Assembly: GCA_035493555.1 (NCBI GenBank)
Contig: DATJIC010000037.1
Span: 1 to 12,585, forward strand
Length of the DNA stretch: 12,585 nucleotides
Reading direction: 5' to 3'
From: CAMLKC01 sp035493555
GTDB lineage: Bacteria; Patescibacteriota; Saccharimonadia; Saccharimonadales; Saccharimonadaceae
Shown: one piece after another, positions 7,272-12,373 of the stretch
Layout: each line of letters opens with the position of its first letter
Position numbering within the stretch: the first letter of the stretch is position 1
Notes under the pieces: generated by a model
Database searches by the model: none
What the model saw: the letters and a program-made list of their open reading frames with translations, nothing else
What the model was told of the DNA's origin: nothing
Program-made: the position numbers and the translations under genes

Positions 7272-8183
7272 ATGAAGATTGCGATTCTATCGAACGGTCC
7301 AGGAAACTACTCGACCAAGCGCCTCAAAGAAGAGGCTATTAAGCGCGGCCATGAAGTTGAGATCATCAAATACCGCGACTGCTACGCGTCTATCGAGCAG
7401 AACAACCCGACGGTAAGTTATAAAGGTGAGGATCTTGCGCGCTTTGACGCGATTATCCCGCGTATCGCCGCTAACATGACGCGTTACGGTACGGCTATTG
7501 TCCGCCAGCTTGAAATGCAGGGGATCTATAACGTATCCAGCTCGATTGCTATTAGCCGTTCGCGCGATAAGTTGCGGAGCATGCAGCTGCTTGCAAAAGC
7601 AGGTGTCGGTATTCCAAAAACGATTTTCTCGCGTAACTCAACCGATATCGACGACCTTATCGACAAAGTCGGCGGTATGCCGGTAATTATCAAGCTGGCG
7701 GCCGGTACCCATGGTAACGGCGTGGTGCTTGCCGAGACAAAAAAAGCGGCTAAGTCGGTACTTCAGGCCTTTTATCTTTCCAACGACGACGGCACGAACA
7801 TTCTGCTCCAGGAATTTGTTGAAGAATCTGCCGGCACCGATATCCGTGCGTTTGTAGTGGGCAGCCGGGTTGTTGCCAGCATGCAGCGAAAAAGTCTCGA
7901 CGACGATTTTCGTTCAAACTTACACAAAGGCGGCGAGGGTATCCCGGTAAAACTGACCGAAGACGAGCGCAAAATGGTTATCCGTGCAGCTAAGGCGATG
8001 GGACTTAACGTTGCCGGTGTCGACTTAATGCGTTCTAACCGCGGGCCGCTGGTACTTGAAGTAAATGCCAGCCCAGGGTTTGGTATCGAAAAAGTTACCG
8101 GACGCGACGTTGCTGGTCCTATTATCGAGTACGTCGAGATGAACGCCAAACGGCGGACTAAAAAAGACAAAATCGGCGCGTAA
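7272..8183 (+). CDS. rimK: RimK, alpha-L-glutamate ligase
   Basis: At 303 residues it matches the length of E. coli RimK (300) and follows it almost motif for motif: MKIAILS at the start, FDAIIPRI, SRDKLRSMQLLAKAGV, IIKLAAGTHGNGVVLAET, DFRSNLHKGG and LVLEVNASPG. Metal ligands are D251, E263 and N265. RimK adds glutamates to the C-terminus of ribosomal protein S6 in gamma-proteobacteria and can make poly-glutamate. In other groups close relatives use different amino acids or targets, so the substrate here is open. AGGAGA at 7261-7266 lies inside the end of the upstream fusion gene, two bases before its stop, so the genes are translationally coupled. Third and last gene of the operon. The C-terminal tail is basic (KRRTKKDK). 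Confidence 0.93.
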   Translation: MKIAILSNGPGNYSTKRLKEEAIKRGHEVEIIKYRDCYASIEQNNPTVSYKGEDLARFDAIIPRIAANMTRYGTAIVRQLEMQGIYNVSSSIAISRSRDKLRSMQLLAKAGVGIPKTIFSRNSTDIDDLIDKVGGMPVIIKLAAGTHGNGVVLAETKKAAKSVLQAFYLSNDDGTNILLQEFVEESAGTDIRAFVVGSRVVASMQRKSLDDDFRSNLHKGGEGIPVKLTEDERKMVIRAAKAMGLNVAGVDLMRSNRGPLVLEVNASPGFGIEKVTGRDVAGPIIEYVEMNAKRRTKKDKIGA

Positions 8184-8201
8184 GCGGTTGCTTGTCATCT
8201 C

Positions 8202-8210
8202 TGGTATAAT
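8202..8210 (+). promoter_or_regulatory. Extended -10 promoter for the DUF192 pair
   Basis: TGG-TATAAT: a perfect -10 (8205-8210) with the TGn extension, and no good -35 at 17 bases. The start would fall near 8217, directly at the ATG of the mini-ORF at 8218. Confidence 0.65.
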
Positions 8211-8217
8211 AAAGCCT

Positions 8218-8244
8218 ATGGTAATACGGGGCATTCGCGTATGA
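8218..8244 (+). CDS. Eight-codon mini-ORF coupled to DUF192 gene
   Basis: ATG at 8218 opens an eight-residue frame (MVIRGIRV) ending in TGA at 8242-8244, which overlaps the ATG of the next gene as ATGA. It begins seven bases after a perfect -10, so it could be read from a leaderless transcript and hand ribosomes on to the downstream start. The peptide itself shows no recognisable feature. Coding is unproven; it could be a chance frame. Confidence 0.35.
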   Translation: MVIRGIRV

Positions 8245-8726
8245 GCCGGCGAAAAGATGCACTTTCATGGGGGCTGATTGCTCTGGTGCTTCTTTTGGTG
8301 GGCGCGGCCACTGTATATATTTTATGGCCGCAGCTGCAGCCGCACACTACTTTGCACCTTGGTGATGGCGTATATACGGCCAGGGTTGCTAAAACGCAGG
8401 CCGACCGCGAAAAAGGGCTCTCGGGCACGAGTAGCCTAGGCGAAGACCAGGCGATGATTCTGGCCTACGATACCGATGGCAAGTGGCCCGTGTCTATGAA
8501 GGGAATAAAATATTCCATCGATATCATTTGGCTCGACAAGGATAAAAAAGTAATTTATATTGTTAAAAACGCACGCCCCGAGAGCTATCCGTACGAGACG
8601 TACGCGCCAAAAGACGATGCACGGTACGTGGTAGAAGTTGTGGCGGGTACTACTGGCCGGAAGGCCATTACTATTAATGACGCTGCCGAATTTGATCTAA
8701 ATAATATAGAGGGTCTTCAGCTGTGA
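8241..8726 (+). CDS. Membrane-anchored DUF192 protein
   Basis: The 161-residue protein begins with a short positive segment (MSRRKD), then one hydrophobic helix (~10-29, LIALVLLLVGAATVYILW), so it is probably anchored with its domain outside. Residues ~45-155 show DUF192 features: R56-E-K-G-L-S-G, the middle PVSMKGIKYSIDIIWLDKDKKV and the YVVEVVAGT region near the end. DUF192 proteins are small secreted or periplasmic beta-barrel proteins with no settled function. The family often has a cleaved signal peptide; no AxA-like cleavage site is obvious here. A weak GGGG at 8228-8231 precedes the start, so initiation may depend on coupling with the mini-ORF. The stop overlaps the GTG start of the next gene. 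Confidence 0.85.
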   Translation: MSRRKDALSWGLIALVLLLVGAATVYILWPQLQPHTTLHLGDGVYTARVAKTQADREKGLSGTSSLGEDQAMILAYDTDGKWPVSMKGIKYSIDIIWLDKDKKVIYIVKNARPESYPYETYAPKDDARYVVEVVAGTTGRKAITINDAAEFDLNNIEGLQL

Positions 8727-9199
8727 GTTTCTTAGTTATATTTTTACTTGTTATTGGTTTTTTGTTTACTTTGGCGTTTTTTACCAAACGTCGTTTTGGT
8801 GTGCTCGGCATGGCCCTGGCAGCCGGCGCAATGCTCAGTACGCTATGGGTTGGTGATCTAACGCCAATTATTGCAAGTGCAGGAATCATTATTGTAAAAC
8901 CACCGCTTGGCAGCGTTGTTTCGGCAGGTCTTATTTTGGCACCGGCGCTGATTTTACTTGCAAGCGGGCCAACCTATAAAACTATGCGGCAGCGGATTAT
9001 TGGCGCCACGGCGTTCGCTATCCTAGCTATTTCGCTACTACTCGAGCCGCTTGGCTCAGCGCTGGTTATCGATGGAATCGGCCGCACCGTGTACGACTTT
9101 TTTGTAAAATACCATGCCGTTATTATTACGGCCGCGTTAGGATTTGCGCTTTTGGATCTTTTGGTAACAAAAACACCACGTGCTCATAAAGAGCACTAA
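8723..9199 (+). CDS. Multi-pass membrane protein (158 aa)
   Basis: Unrecognised family. About five hydrophobic segments are visible: ~2-19, ~25-43, ~62-81, ~92-108 and ~130-148, with positively charged links (TKRR, KTMRQR) and a polar tail (KTPRAHKEH). The start is GTG at 8723, sharing bases with the TGA of the DUF192 gene. AGAGGG at 8708-8713 is a suitable binding site. Overlap implies the two are made together, so the protein may partner or anchor the DUF192 protein. Size and helix number are somewhat like CvpA-type proteins, but I see no convincing shared motif. Confidence 0.75.
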   Translation: MSFLVIFLLVIGFLFTLAFFTKRRFGVLGMALAAGAMLSTLWVGDLTPIIASAGIIIVKPPLGSVVSAGLILAPALILLASGPTYKTMRQRIIGATAFAILAISLLLEPLGSALVIDGIGRTVYDFFVKYHAVIITAALGFALLDLLVTKTPRAHKEH

Positions 9200-9202
9200 A
9201 CA

Positions 9203-9232
9203 TTGACAAACACCCCTTAAAAATGATATCTT
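9203..9232 (+). promoter_or_regulatory. Predicted tRNA-Lys promoter
   Basis: TTGACA at 9203-9208, 18-base spacer, TATCTT at 9227-9232 (4 of 6). It starts four bases after the stop of the membrane protein gene. The transcript would begin near 9239, leaving about 30 bases to be trimmed from the tRNA 5' end. Confidence 0.55.
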
Positions 9233-9269
9233 TTTAAAGTTGGCCCTTGCGGCTAATACTTTACAATAC

Positions 9270-9346
9270 GGGTCCATAGCTCAGCTGGTTAGAGCACCTG
9301 CCTTTTAAGCAGGGTGTCGTGGGTTCAAGCCCCACTGGACCCTCCA
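9270..9346 (+). tRNA. tRNA-Lys (UUU)
   Basis: The full cloverleaf can be drawn. Acceptor GGGTCCA (9270-9276) pairs with TGGACCC (9336-9342) without mismatch. D stem is GCTC/GAGC, anticodon stem CCTGC/GCAGG. The loop CTTTTAA has anticodon TTT (9304-9306). T stem is GTGGG/CCCAC with loop TTCAAGC. CCA is encoded (9344-9346). The discriminator base is T (9343), whereas lysine tRNAs of bacteria usually carry A. Confidence 0.97.
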
Positions 9347-9357
9347 TGACATTATTT

Positions 9358-9386
9358 AAAAAGATCTCCTACGCGGAGATCTTTTT
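9358..9386. terminator. Bidirectional intrinsic terminator
   Basis: A perfect 12-base stem AAAAAGATCTCC / GGAGATCTTTTT around a 5-base loop (TACGC). It has a T-run on either strand, so it can end both the tRNA transcript and the converging minus-strand gene that stops at 9398. Confidence 0.93.
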
Positions 9387-9397
9387 GTTGCGTTGGG

Positions 9398-10060
9398 CTA
9401 TTCTGTTTCGTTAACTTGGGTGGGGGATGGCTCGAGTAGCTCTTCCACCTCCATAATTTCTTCTTTTGCCCGGCTAATAACGCCGCGGCCTATAGTAATG
9501 AATACCAGACTGCCGCTACCCATGATAGTCATTAGCGGCCCTGCAAGTGTTGCCAGTGACATACCGGTCTCAAGCGCAATGCCAACAAACGACAGGCCGC
9601 CAGCAACCGCATTAGCGGCAAATAACTGCCAGGTTTCTTCCCGCGGCCGGAACCATGCGTGCAGAACCGTTGGCCACGTAGCGGTTGCGTTGGCTACCAT
9701 GGCAAGCAAGGCTCCTAGTAGTTTATTCTCTGGAAATAGCAGCGGTATGGCCAGACAAACCGTTGCGGCAATAAGGCAGCTCCAATCGATTGCTCCTTGC
9801 GGCCGGATACCTTGGCGTTTGCTGGCGCTTACGCCCAAAACGGCCGCGTTGGCCGCCGCGGCAAGACCATTTATAACTGCCGCTAAATAGGCATGGTCCA
9901 AAAAAGCAATTGCCGTAAATACCGCATTTGCGGTAAGCCAGGCAATCCACGATGCCGTTCGTGGGCGCGTATTACCCTTTAAAATGCCATAAAAATACCG
10001 TCCTGCCCCATACAAGGAAATGCCTGCACTAAGACATGCCAACACTAAACTAACGCCCAC
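9398..10060 (-). CDS. PQ-loop-like multi-pass membrane protein (220 aa)
   Basis: Six to seven hydrophobic segments cover residues 1-200, followed by an acidic tail (KEEIMEVEELLEPSPTQVNETE). Two similar stretches suggest an internal duplication: R21-Y-F-Y-G-I-L-K-G-N-T-R-P33-R-T-A-S-W38 and W129-P-T-V-L-H-A-W-F-R-P139-R-E-E-T-W144. Each has a hydrophobic run, a basic/Arg-Pro turn, and Trp before the next helix. This is reminiscent of PQ-loop/SemiSWEET transporters, but the Pro-Gln itself is absent, so the relationship is a suggestion only. The start is GTG at 10060 with AAAGGA (complement of 10068-10073) seven bases before it. The 3' end lies next to the bidirectional terminator. Substrate unknown. 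Confidence 0.78.
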   Translation of the reverse strand: MGVSLVLACLSAGISLYGAGRYFYGILKGNTRPRTASWIAWLTANAVFTAIAFLDHAYLAAVINGLAAAANAAVLGVSASKRQGIRPQGAIDWSCLIAATVCLAIPLLFPENKLLGALLAMVANATATWPTVLHAWFRPREETWQLFAANAVAGGLSFVGIALETGMSLATLAGPLMTIMGSGSLVFITIGRGVISRAKEEIMEVEELLEPSPTQVNETE

Positions 10061-10124
10061 TCGCGTATCCTTTCTTTTTATAAACCTGATCTATCGTATC
10101 TAACGACGCATGTAATGTGTATAA

Positions 10125-10153
10125 GAAATTTCACATACAAAAAAGAGAAATTT
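10125..10153. repeat. Paired GAAATTT sites in the 10061-10176 gap
   Basis: GAAATTT occurs at 10125-10131 (as the palindrome GAAATTTC) and again at 10147-10153, starts exactly 22 bases apart (about two helical turns). They lie between two minus-strand genes, upstream of the one starting at 10060. They could be operator half-sites, or chance in AT-rich DNA. I see no clear terminator or promoter otherwise in this 116-base gap. Confidence 0.25.
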
Positions 10154-10176
10154 TGAGTGGGCAGAAAGCGTATCCG

Positions 10177-10587
10177 CTACTCTACGGTAAATGTTCCCGC
10201 AACTTCGTCGTGCAGGTGGTCGTGAAATTTAAAATTGCCTGCTTGGTTCATGGTAATAGTAAAACTTTGGTCTTTGCTTACTGTTTTTTCAGTTACTCCA
10301 TCGTAGGCGACATGTTCATCGTGACGCCCAAAAGCCATATAACGGAGAACGTCGTCGGTATTGGTAACAGTGAGAGTATCGCAAAGGTGCCCGTCTACAT
10401 GGGTTGGGCTAAGCGTGCCGTTTTTAATAACCACCAAGTGGTCGATGCCTTTATTGTGGCAGGTATCCGCATTTGCTTTTCCTGATTGTAGTTGGCTGTA
10501 AAGCTGTACCGATCCATAGCCTATGGCTGCGGCAAAAATAACCGCGACAAAGCAGAACAATGTAACTCGTAAAATAGGAGATTTCAT
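10177..10587 (-). CDS. Membrane-anchored cupredoxin-like protein
   Basis: A 136-residue protein with an N-terminal hydrophobic helix (~8-33) acting as signal or anchor, so the remainder should lie outside the membrane. The C-terminal part GNFKFHDHLHDEVAGTFTVE has the shape of the copper loop of cupredoxins (usually YxCxxHxxMxG). Here the Cys and Met ligands are replaced, leaving H122, H124 and H126. Further candidate metal ligands are H63, H67, H89 and H92. C43 and C69 may form a disulfide. A normal blue type 1 copper site is therefore unlikely, but copper or other metal binding through histidines is plausible. The start is ATG at 10587; GGAG lies only two bases before it, too close for normal use, and a -10 box sits ten bases upstream. 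Confidence 0.78.
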   Translation of the reverse strand: MKSPILRVTLFCFVAVIFAAAIGYGSVQLYSQLQSGKANADTCHNKGIDHLVVIKNGTLSPTHVDGHLCDTLTVTNTDDVLRYMAFGRHDEHVAYDGVTEKTVSKDQSFTITMNQAGNFKFHDHLHDEVAGTFTVE

Positions 10588-10597
10588 AACTCCATTA

Positions 10598-10606
10598 ATA
10601 ATACCA
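10598..10606 (-). promoter_or_regulatory. Extended -10 promoter of the cupredoxin-like gene
   Basis: On the minus strand this reads TGG-TATTAT (5 of 6 plus TGn extension), followed by ten bases and the ATG. The transcript would start about four bases before the ATG. No good -35 is seen. Confidence 0.5.
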
Positions 10607-10618
10607 CGAGCGAAATAG

Positions 10619-10646
10619 TTGCATATTATAAAATATATGGTAATGT
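10619..10646 (+). promoter_or_regulatory. Weak promoter for the RNHCP leader RNA
   Basis: TTGCAT (10619-10624), 16-base spacer, TAATGT (10641-10646) with preceding TGG. Both hexamers are weak, so this rests mainly on the extended -10 and on its position before a structured leader. It diverges from the cupredoxin promoter. Confidence 0.35.
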
Positions 10647-10654
10647 TTTAAGGT

Positions 10655-10735
10655 ATGGTAAGTAATAAATCAACCATTGTTGCAGCGGTAGCCCTTGAAG
10701 AAGGGTTTTTACGGCTGGCTTTTACTACTTACTAA
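10655..10735 (+). CDS. Possible 26-residue leader peptide
   Basis: ATG at 10655 to TAA at 10733 encodes MVSNKSTIVAAVALEEGFLR plus six residues. It begins eight bases after the predicted -10, so it could be a leaderless reading frame. Its stop falls directly after the outer stem of the leader RNA, so translation would unfold that stem. There is no run of a single amino acid as in classical attenuators. Coding is uncertain. Confidence 0.3.
   Translation: MVSNKSTIVAAVALEEGFLRLAFTTY
10692..10710 (+). terminator. Hairpin with T-run inside the leader
   Basis: CCCTT-GAAG-AAGGG followed by TTTTT. The stem is only five base pairs, so termination would be weak; it may instead be part of the leader fold. 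Confidence 0.4.
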
Positions 10736-10773
10736 CTTTTATCGCAATTTTCAAATAGCTTTGCTATCCAGTG

Positions 10774-10795
10774 CCAGCCGTTACGGCTGGTTTTT
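10774..10795 (+). terminator. Intrinsic terminator upstream of RNHCP gene
   Basis: CCAGCCG-TTA-CGGCTGG, a seven-base GC-rich stem with a three-base loop, followed by TTTTT (10791-10795). It lies 17 bases before the start codon of the downstream gene, a position that makes sense only if readthrough is regulated. Confidence 0.7.
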
Positions 10796-10812
10796 GCGTA
10801 GCAAGGTTATGT

Positions 10813-11313
10813 ATGAAAAATTCTCGTTATTACGAGCACTCGTTTAATGACAAAAAGAAAAACCGTGAAAAAGAATGGAAACGCGAACACGATGCAGGCG
10901 GGTTTAAATGCTCGCACTGTAAACGATGGGTAATTATTAACCCGTACATGGGAACGGCAAACCGCAACCATTGCCCACAGTGTTTGTGGTCTAAACATGT
11001 CGACCAACAAAAAGGCGACCGCGAGGCAGATTGCCACGGCGGCATGCGGCCTATTGGCCTTACCTTTAAACACGAAGGGCAGTTTAAACAGGGCGAGCTT
11101 ATGCTGGTTCACGAATGTGCAACCTGCTTAAAAATATCCATAAACCGCATTGCCCGCGACGATACCAACGAAGGTATTTTGCAGGTCTTTGCCTCCTCAA
11201 AGTCCGACCGGCAACTTAGGGCAGCACTTAAAAACGCCGGAATCGTTCTTCTTAATAACCAAGATAAAAAGGAGGTCGATGCGCAACTGTTTGGCATAAG
11301 TGGTAGACTTTAA
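10813..11313 (+). CDS. RNHCP-domain zinc-binding protein
   Basis: The 166-residue protein contains C33-S-H-C36 and then R51-N-H-C-P-Q-C57, the signature that names the RNHCP domain, with C74 and a second pair C102-A-T-C105. These cysteines likely hold zinc ribbons. The N-terminal segment is strongly basic (NDKKKNREKEWKREH), suggesting nucleic-acid or ribosome contact; the function of the family is not established. I chose ATG at 10813, with AAGG (10803-10806) six bases ahead; the frame extends upstream to 10771, but that would place the start before the terminator hairpin. The kinase gene begins two bases after its stop, so they share a transcript. Expression is probably controlled by the leader RNA upstream. 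Confidence 0.85.
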   Translation: MKNSRYYEHSFNDKKKNREKEWKREHDAGGFKCSHCKRWVIINPYMGTANRNHCPQCLWSKHVDQQKGDREADCHGGMRPIGLTFKHEGQFKQGELMLVHECATCLKISINRIARDDTNEGILQVFASSKSDRQLRAALKNAGIVLLNNQDKKEVDAQLFGISGRL

Positions 11314-11315
11314 GT

Positions 11316-11843
11316 ATGCAAAGCACACTCGTAGTTATTACCGGCCACCCAGGTTCGGGCAAAACCACGTTGGCGCAAAAAATCGCCAAGCAGTACGGGC
11401 TTTTATGTGTTTCAAAAGATGCGCTAAAAGAACGCATTTTTGATGGCCTTGGAACCGGCGACAAAGAATGGTCGCTCAAAGTAAGCGGCGTAAGCCACCG
11501 CATAATGGACGATATAGTCCGCCAAGAACTAGCAGCCGGGCATTCGGTGGTAGTAGAAAGCAACTTTAAACCGGGTATCGACAGCGAACGGTTTACGACA
11601 ATCGTTAACGAGTCAAACGCAAACTGTATTCAAATTTTGTGTAAGGCAAGCGGCGAGGAGCTGTTTAGGCGCTGGAACGAGCGGATAGCAAATGGCGCCC
11701 GGCACGAAGGCCATGTAGAGGCGGTAAGTCTCGATCAAATACGCCGTGACTTATCGCAGCCCTACGAGCCGCTGAGTTTGCCAGGCAAGCTTATTGAGGT
11801 TGACACTACGGATGTTAGCCAAATTGTGCTGCCGATTCTTTAG
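11316..11843 (+). CDS. P-loop kinase, AAA_33/zeta-toxin-like
   Basis: A 175-residue single-domain P-loop protein. Walker A is G10-H-P-G-S-G-K16-T-T. SKDALKERIFDGLG follows, with the conserved Asp of small-molecule kinases of this class, then VVVESNF, and an Arg-bearing lid region (FRRWNERIANGARHEGH). Length and motifs fit the 'predicted kinase' group (gluconate/shikimate kinase-like, related to the kinase fold of zeta toxins); the substrate cannot be assigned. It is cytoplasmic with no added domain. No strong binding site is seen, so translation likely depends on the RNHCP gene two bases upstream. Its TAG stop overlaps the stop of the convergent minus-strand gene. No antitoxin-like partner is evident, so I do not call a toxin-antitoxin system. 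Confidence 0.85.
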   Translation: MQSTLVVITGHPGSGKTTLAQKIAKQYGLLCVSKDALKERIFDGLGTGDKEWSLKVSGVSHRIMDDIVRQELAAGHSVVVESNFKPGIDSERFTTIVNESNANCIQILCKASGEELFRRWNERIANGARHEGHVEAVSLDQIRRDLSQPYEPLSLPGKLIEVDTTDVSQIVLPIL

Positions 11844-12298
11844 TTAAGTTGAGTTCTGCTATAAGTGTTAGGGTCAAAGCGATGCTGTATGTGGCTTTTT
11901 GTACTAACAAACTCAATAACCGCATGCCTCACGGCATAGTCGAAAGTTGCGTCGTCTTCATCGGAAATCAGATTCTTTCGGAGCTCGTCAATGCCGTCCG
12001 TATCGACAGGAACGGTGGTCGCCCCAACCGTTGCCTGAAAATCTTTTTTTACAAGCCAGTGAACCGGCGACAGATCATAGCCTTTAAATATATCACTCGC
12101 CTCCCGAGCAATATCGGTAAGAGTATTCATGATGTAGTCTGTCTCAAACACCACGTAGTAATGGCCCTTGATCGTACAAAGATAGTATAAGTCTTCAGGA
12201 TTCTCTCCGCGTTCCATTTCGACGGAATAGAAAGTAAAGCGAGACACGTTACTGGTGTCAGTGTACTTAGCGAGAATGGATCGAGCTGAATTAAACAT
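11840..12298 (-). CDS. Protein of unknown family (152 aa)
   Basis: Not recognised. The protein is acidic and soluble-looking, without signal peptide or membrane segment. The first half alternates short strands (SRFTFYSVEMERG, LYYLCTIKGHYYVVFET) and a helix (TDIAREASDIF); the second half is acidic and helical (DELRKNLISDEDDATFDYAVRHAVIEF). The start is ATG at 12298. A perfect TATAAT (minus strand, 12306-12311) lies seven bases before it and no Shine-Dalgarno sequence is present, so a leaderless transcript is likely. Its stop overlaps that of the kinase gene on the other strand. Promoter and overlap support a real gene. Confidence 0.75.
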   Translation of the reverse strand: MFNSARSILAKYTDTSNVSRFTFYSVEMERGENPEDLYYLCTIKGHYYVVFETDYIMNTLTDIAREASDIFKGYDLSPVHWLVKKDFQATVGATTVPVDTDGIDELRKNLISDEDDATFDYAVRHAVIEFVSTKSHIQHRFDPNTYSRTQLN

Positions 12299-12305
12299 AT
12301 TATTT

Positions 12306-12311
12306 ATTATA
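12306..12311 (-). promoter_or_regulatory. -10 box of the 152-residue protein gene
   Basis: TATAAT on the minus strand, exactly seven bases before the ATG at 12298. The -35 region is poor. The start of transcription would coincide with the start codon. Confidence 0.55.
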
Positions 12312-12345
12312 GGTTACGAATGAACTACGAGCTAGTTTTTGATAA

Positions 12346-12368
12346 TCCAGACATAGCTCAGGTCTGGA
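12346..12368. terminator. Hairpin after the right-edge gene
   Basis: TCCAGAC (12346-12352) and GTCTGGA (12362-12368) form a perfect seven-base stem with a nine-base loop, just beyond the stop of the minus-strand gene at 12374. No T-run follows on the minus strand, so it could be a weak terminator or an RNA 3'-end stabiliser. A second small palindrome, GGAGT-C-ACTCC (12370-12380), covers the stop codon. Confidence 0.4.
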
Positions 12369-12373
12369 GGGAG

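Larger units (their letters stand above)
10658..10806 (+). promoter_or_regulatory. Structured leader RNA with competing pairings
   Basis: An outer stem pairs 10658-10669 with 10721-10732 (11 of 12 positions; one A/C mismatch). Inside are a CAAC/GTTG hairpin (10671-10682) and CCCTT/AAGGG (10692-10705). ACGGCTGG at 10711-10718 is repeated at 10783-10790. CCAGCCGT (10774-10781) can pair either with the upstream copy (8 bp, antiterminator) or with the downstream copy (7 bp, terminator). TTGCTA (10761-10766) can also pair with TAGCAA (10799-10804), covering part of the ribosome binding site of the RNHCP gene. This is the layout of an attenuator or riboswitch; I recognise no known riboswitch class. 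Confidence 0.5.

Noticed and set aside
9240..9267. Second promoter-like pair (TTGGCC, TACAAT) next to the tRNA
   Set aside because: Transcription would begin inside the tRNA, so it cannot make the mature molecule; TTGACA at 9203 is better placed.
9393..9890. Plus-strand open frame of 165 codons
   Set aside because: It is the complement of the membrane protein gene, rich in Ser/Pro/Ala typical of an antisense shadow, and has no initiation signal.
10771..10812. Upstream extension of the RNHCP gene to 10771
   Set aside because: It would start before the terminator hairpin and encode part of it; the ATG at 10813 has a properly spaced AAGG and the charged N-terminus begins there.
11316..12298. 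Toxin-antitoxin pair formed by the kinase and the unknown 152-residue protein
   Set aside because: The genes are convergent, not co-transcribed, and the kinase lacks specific zeta-toxin hallmarks beyond the general fold.
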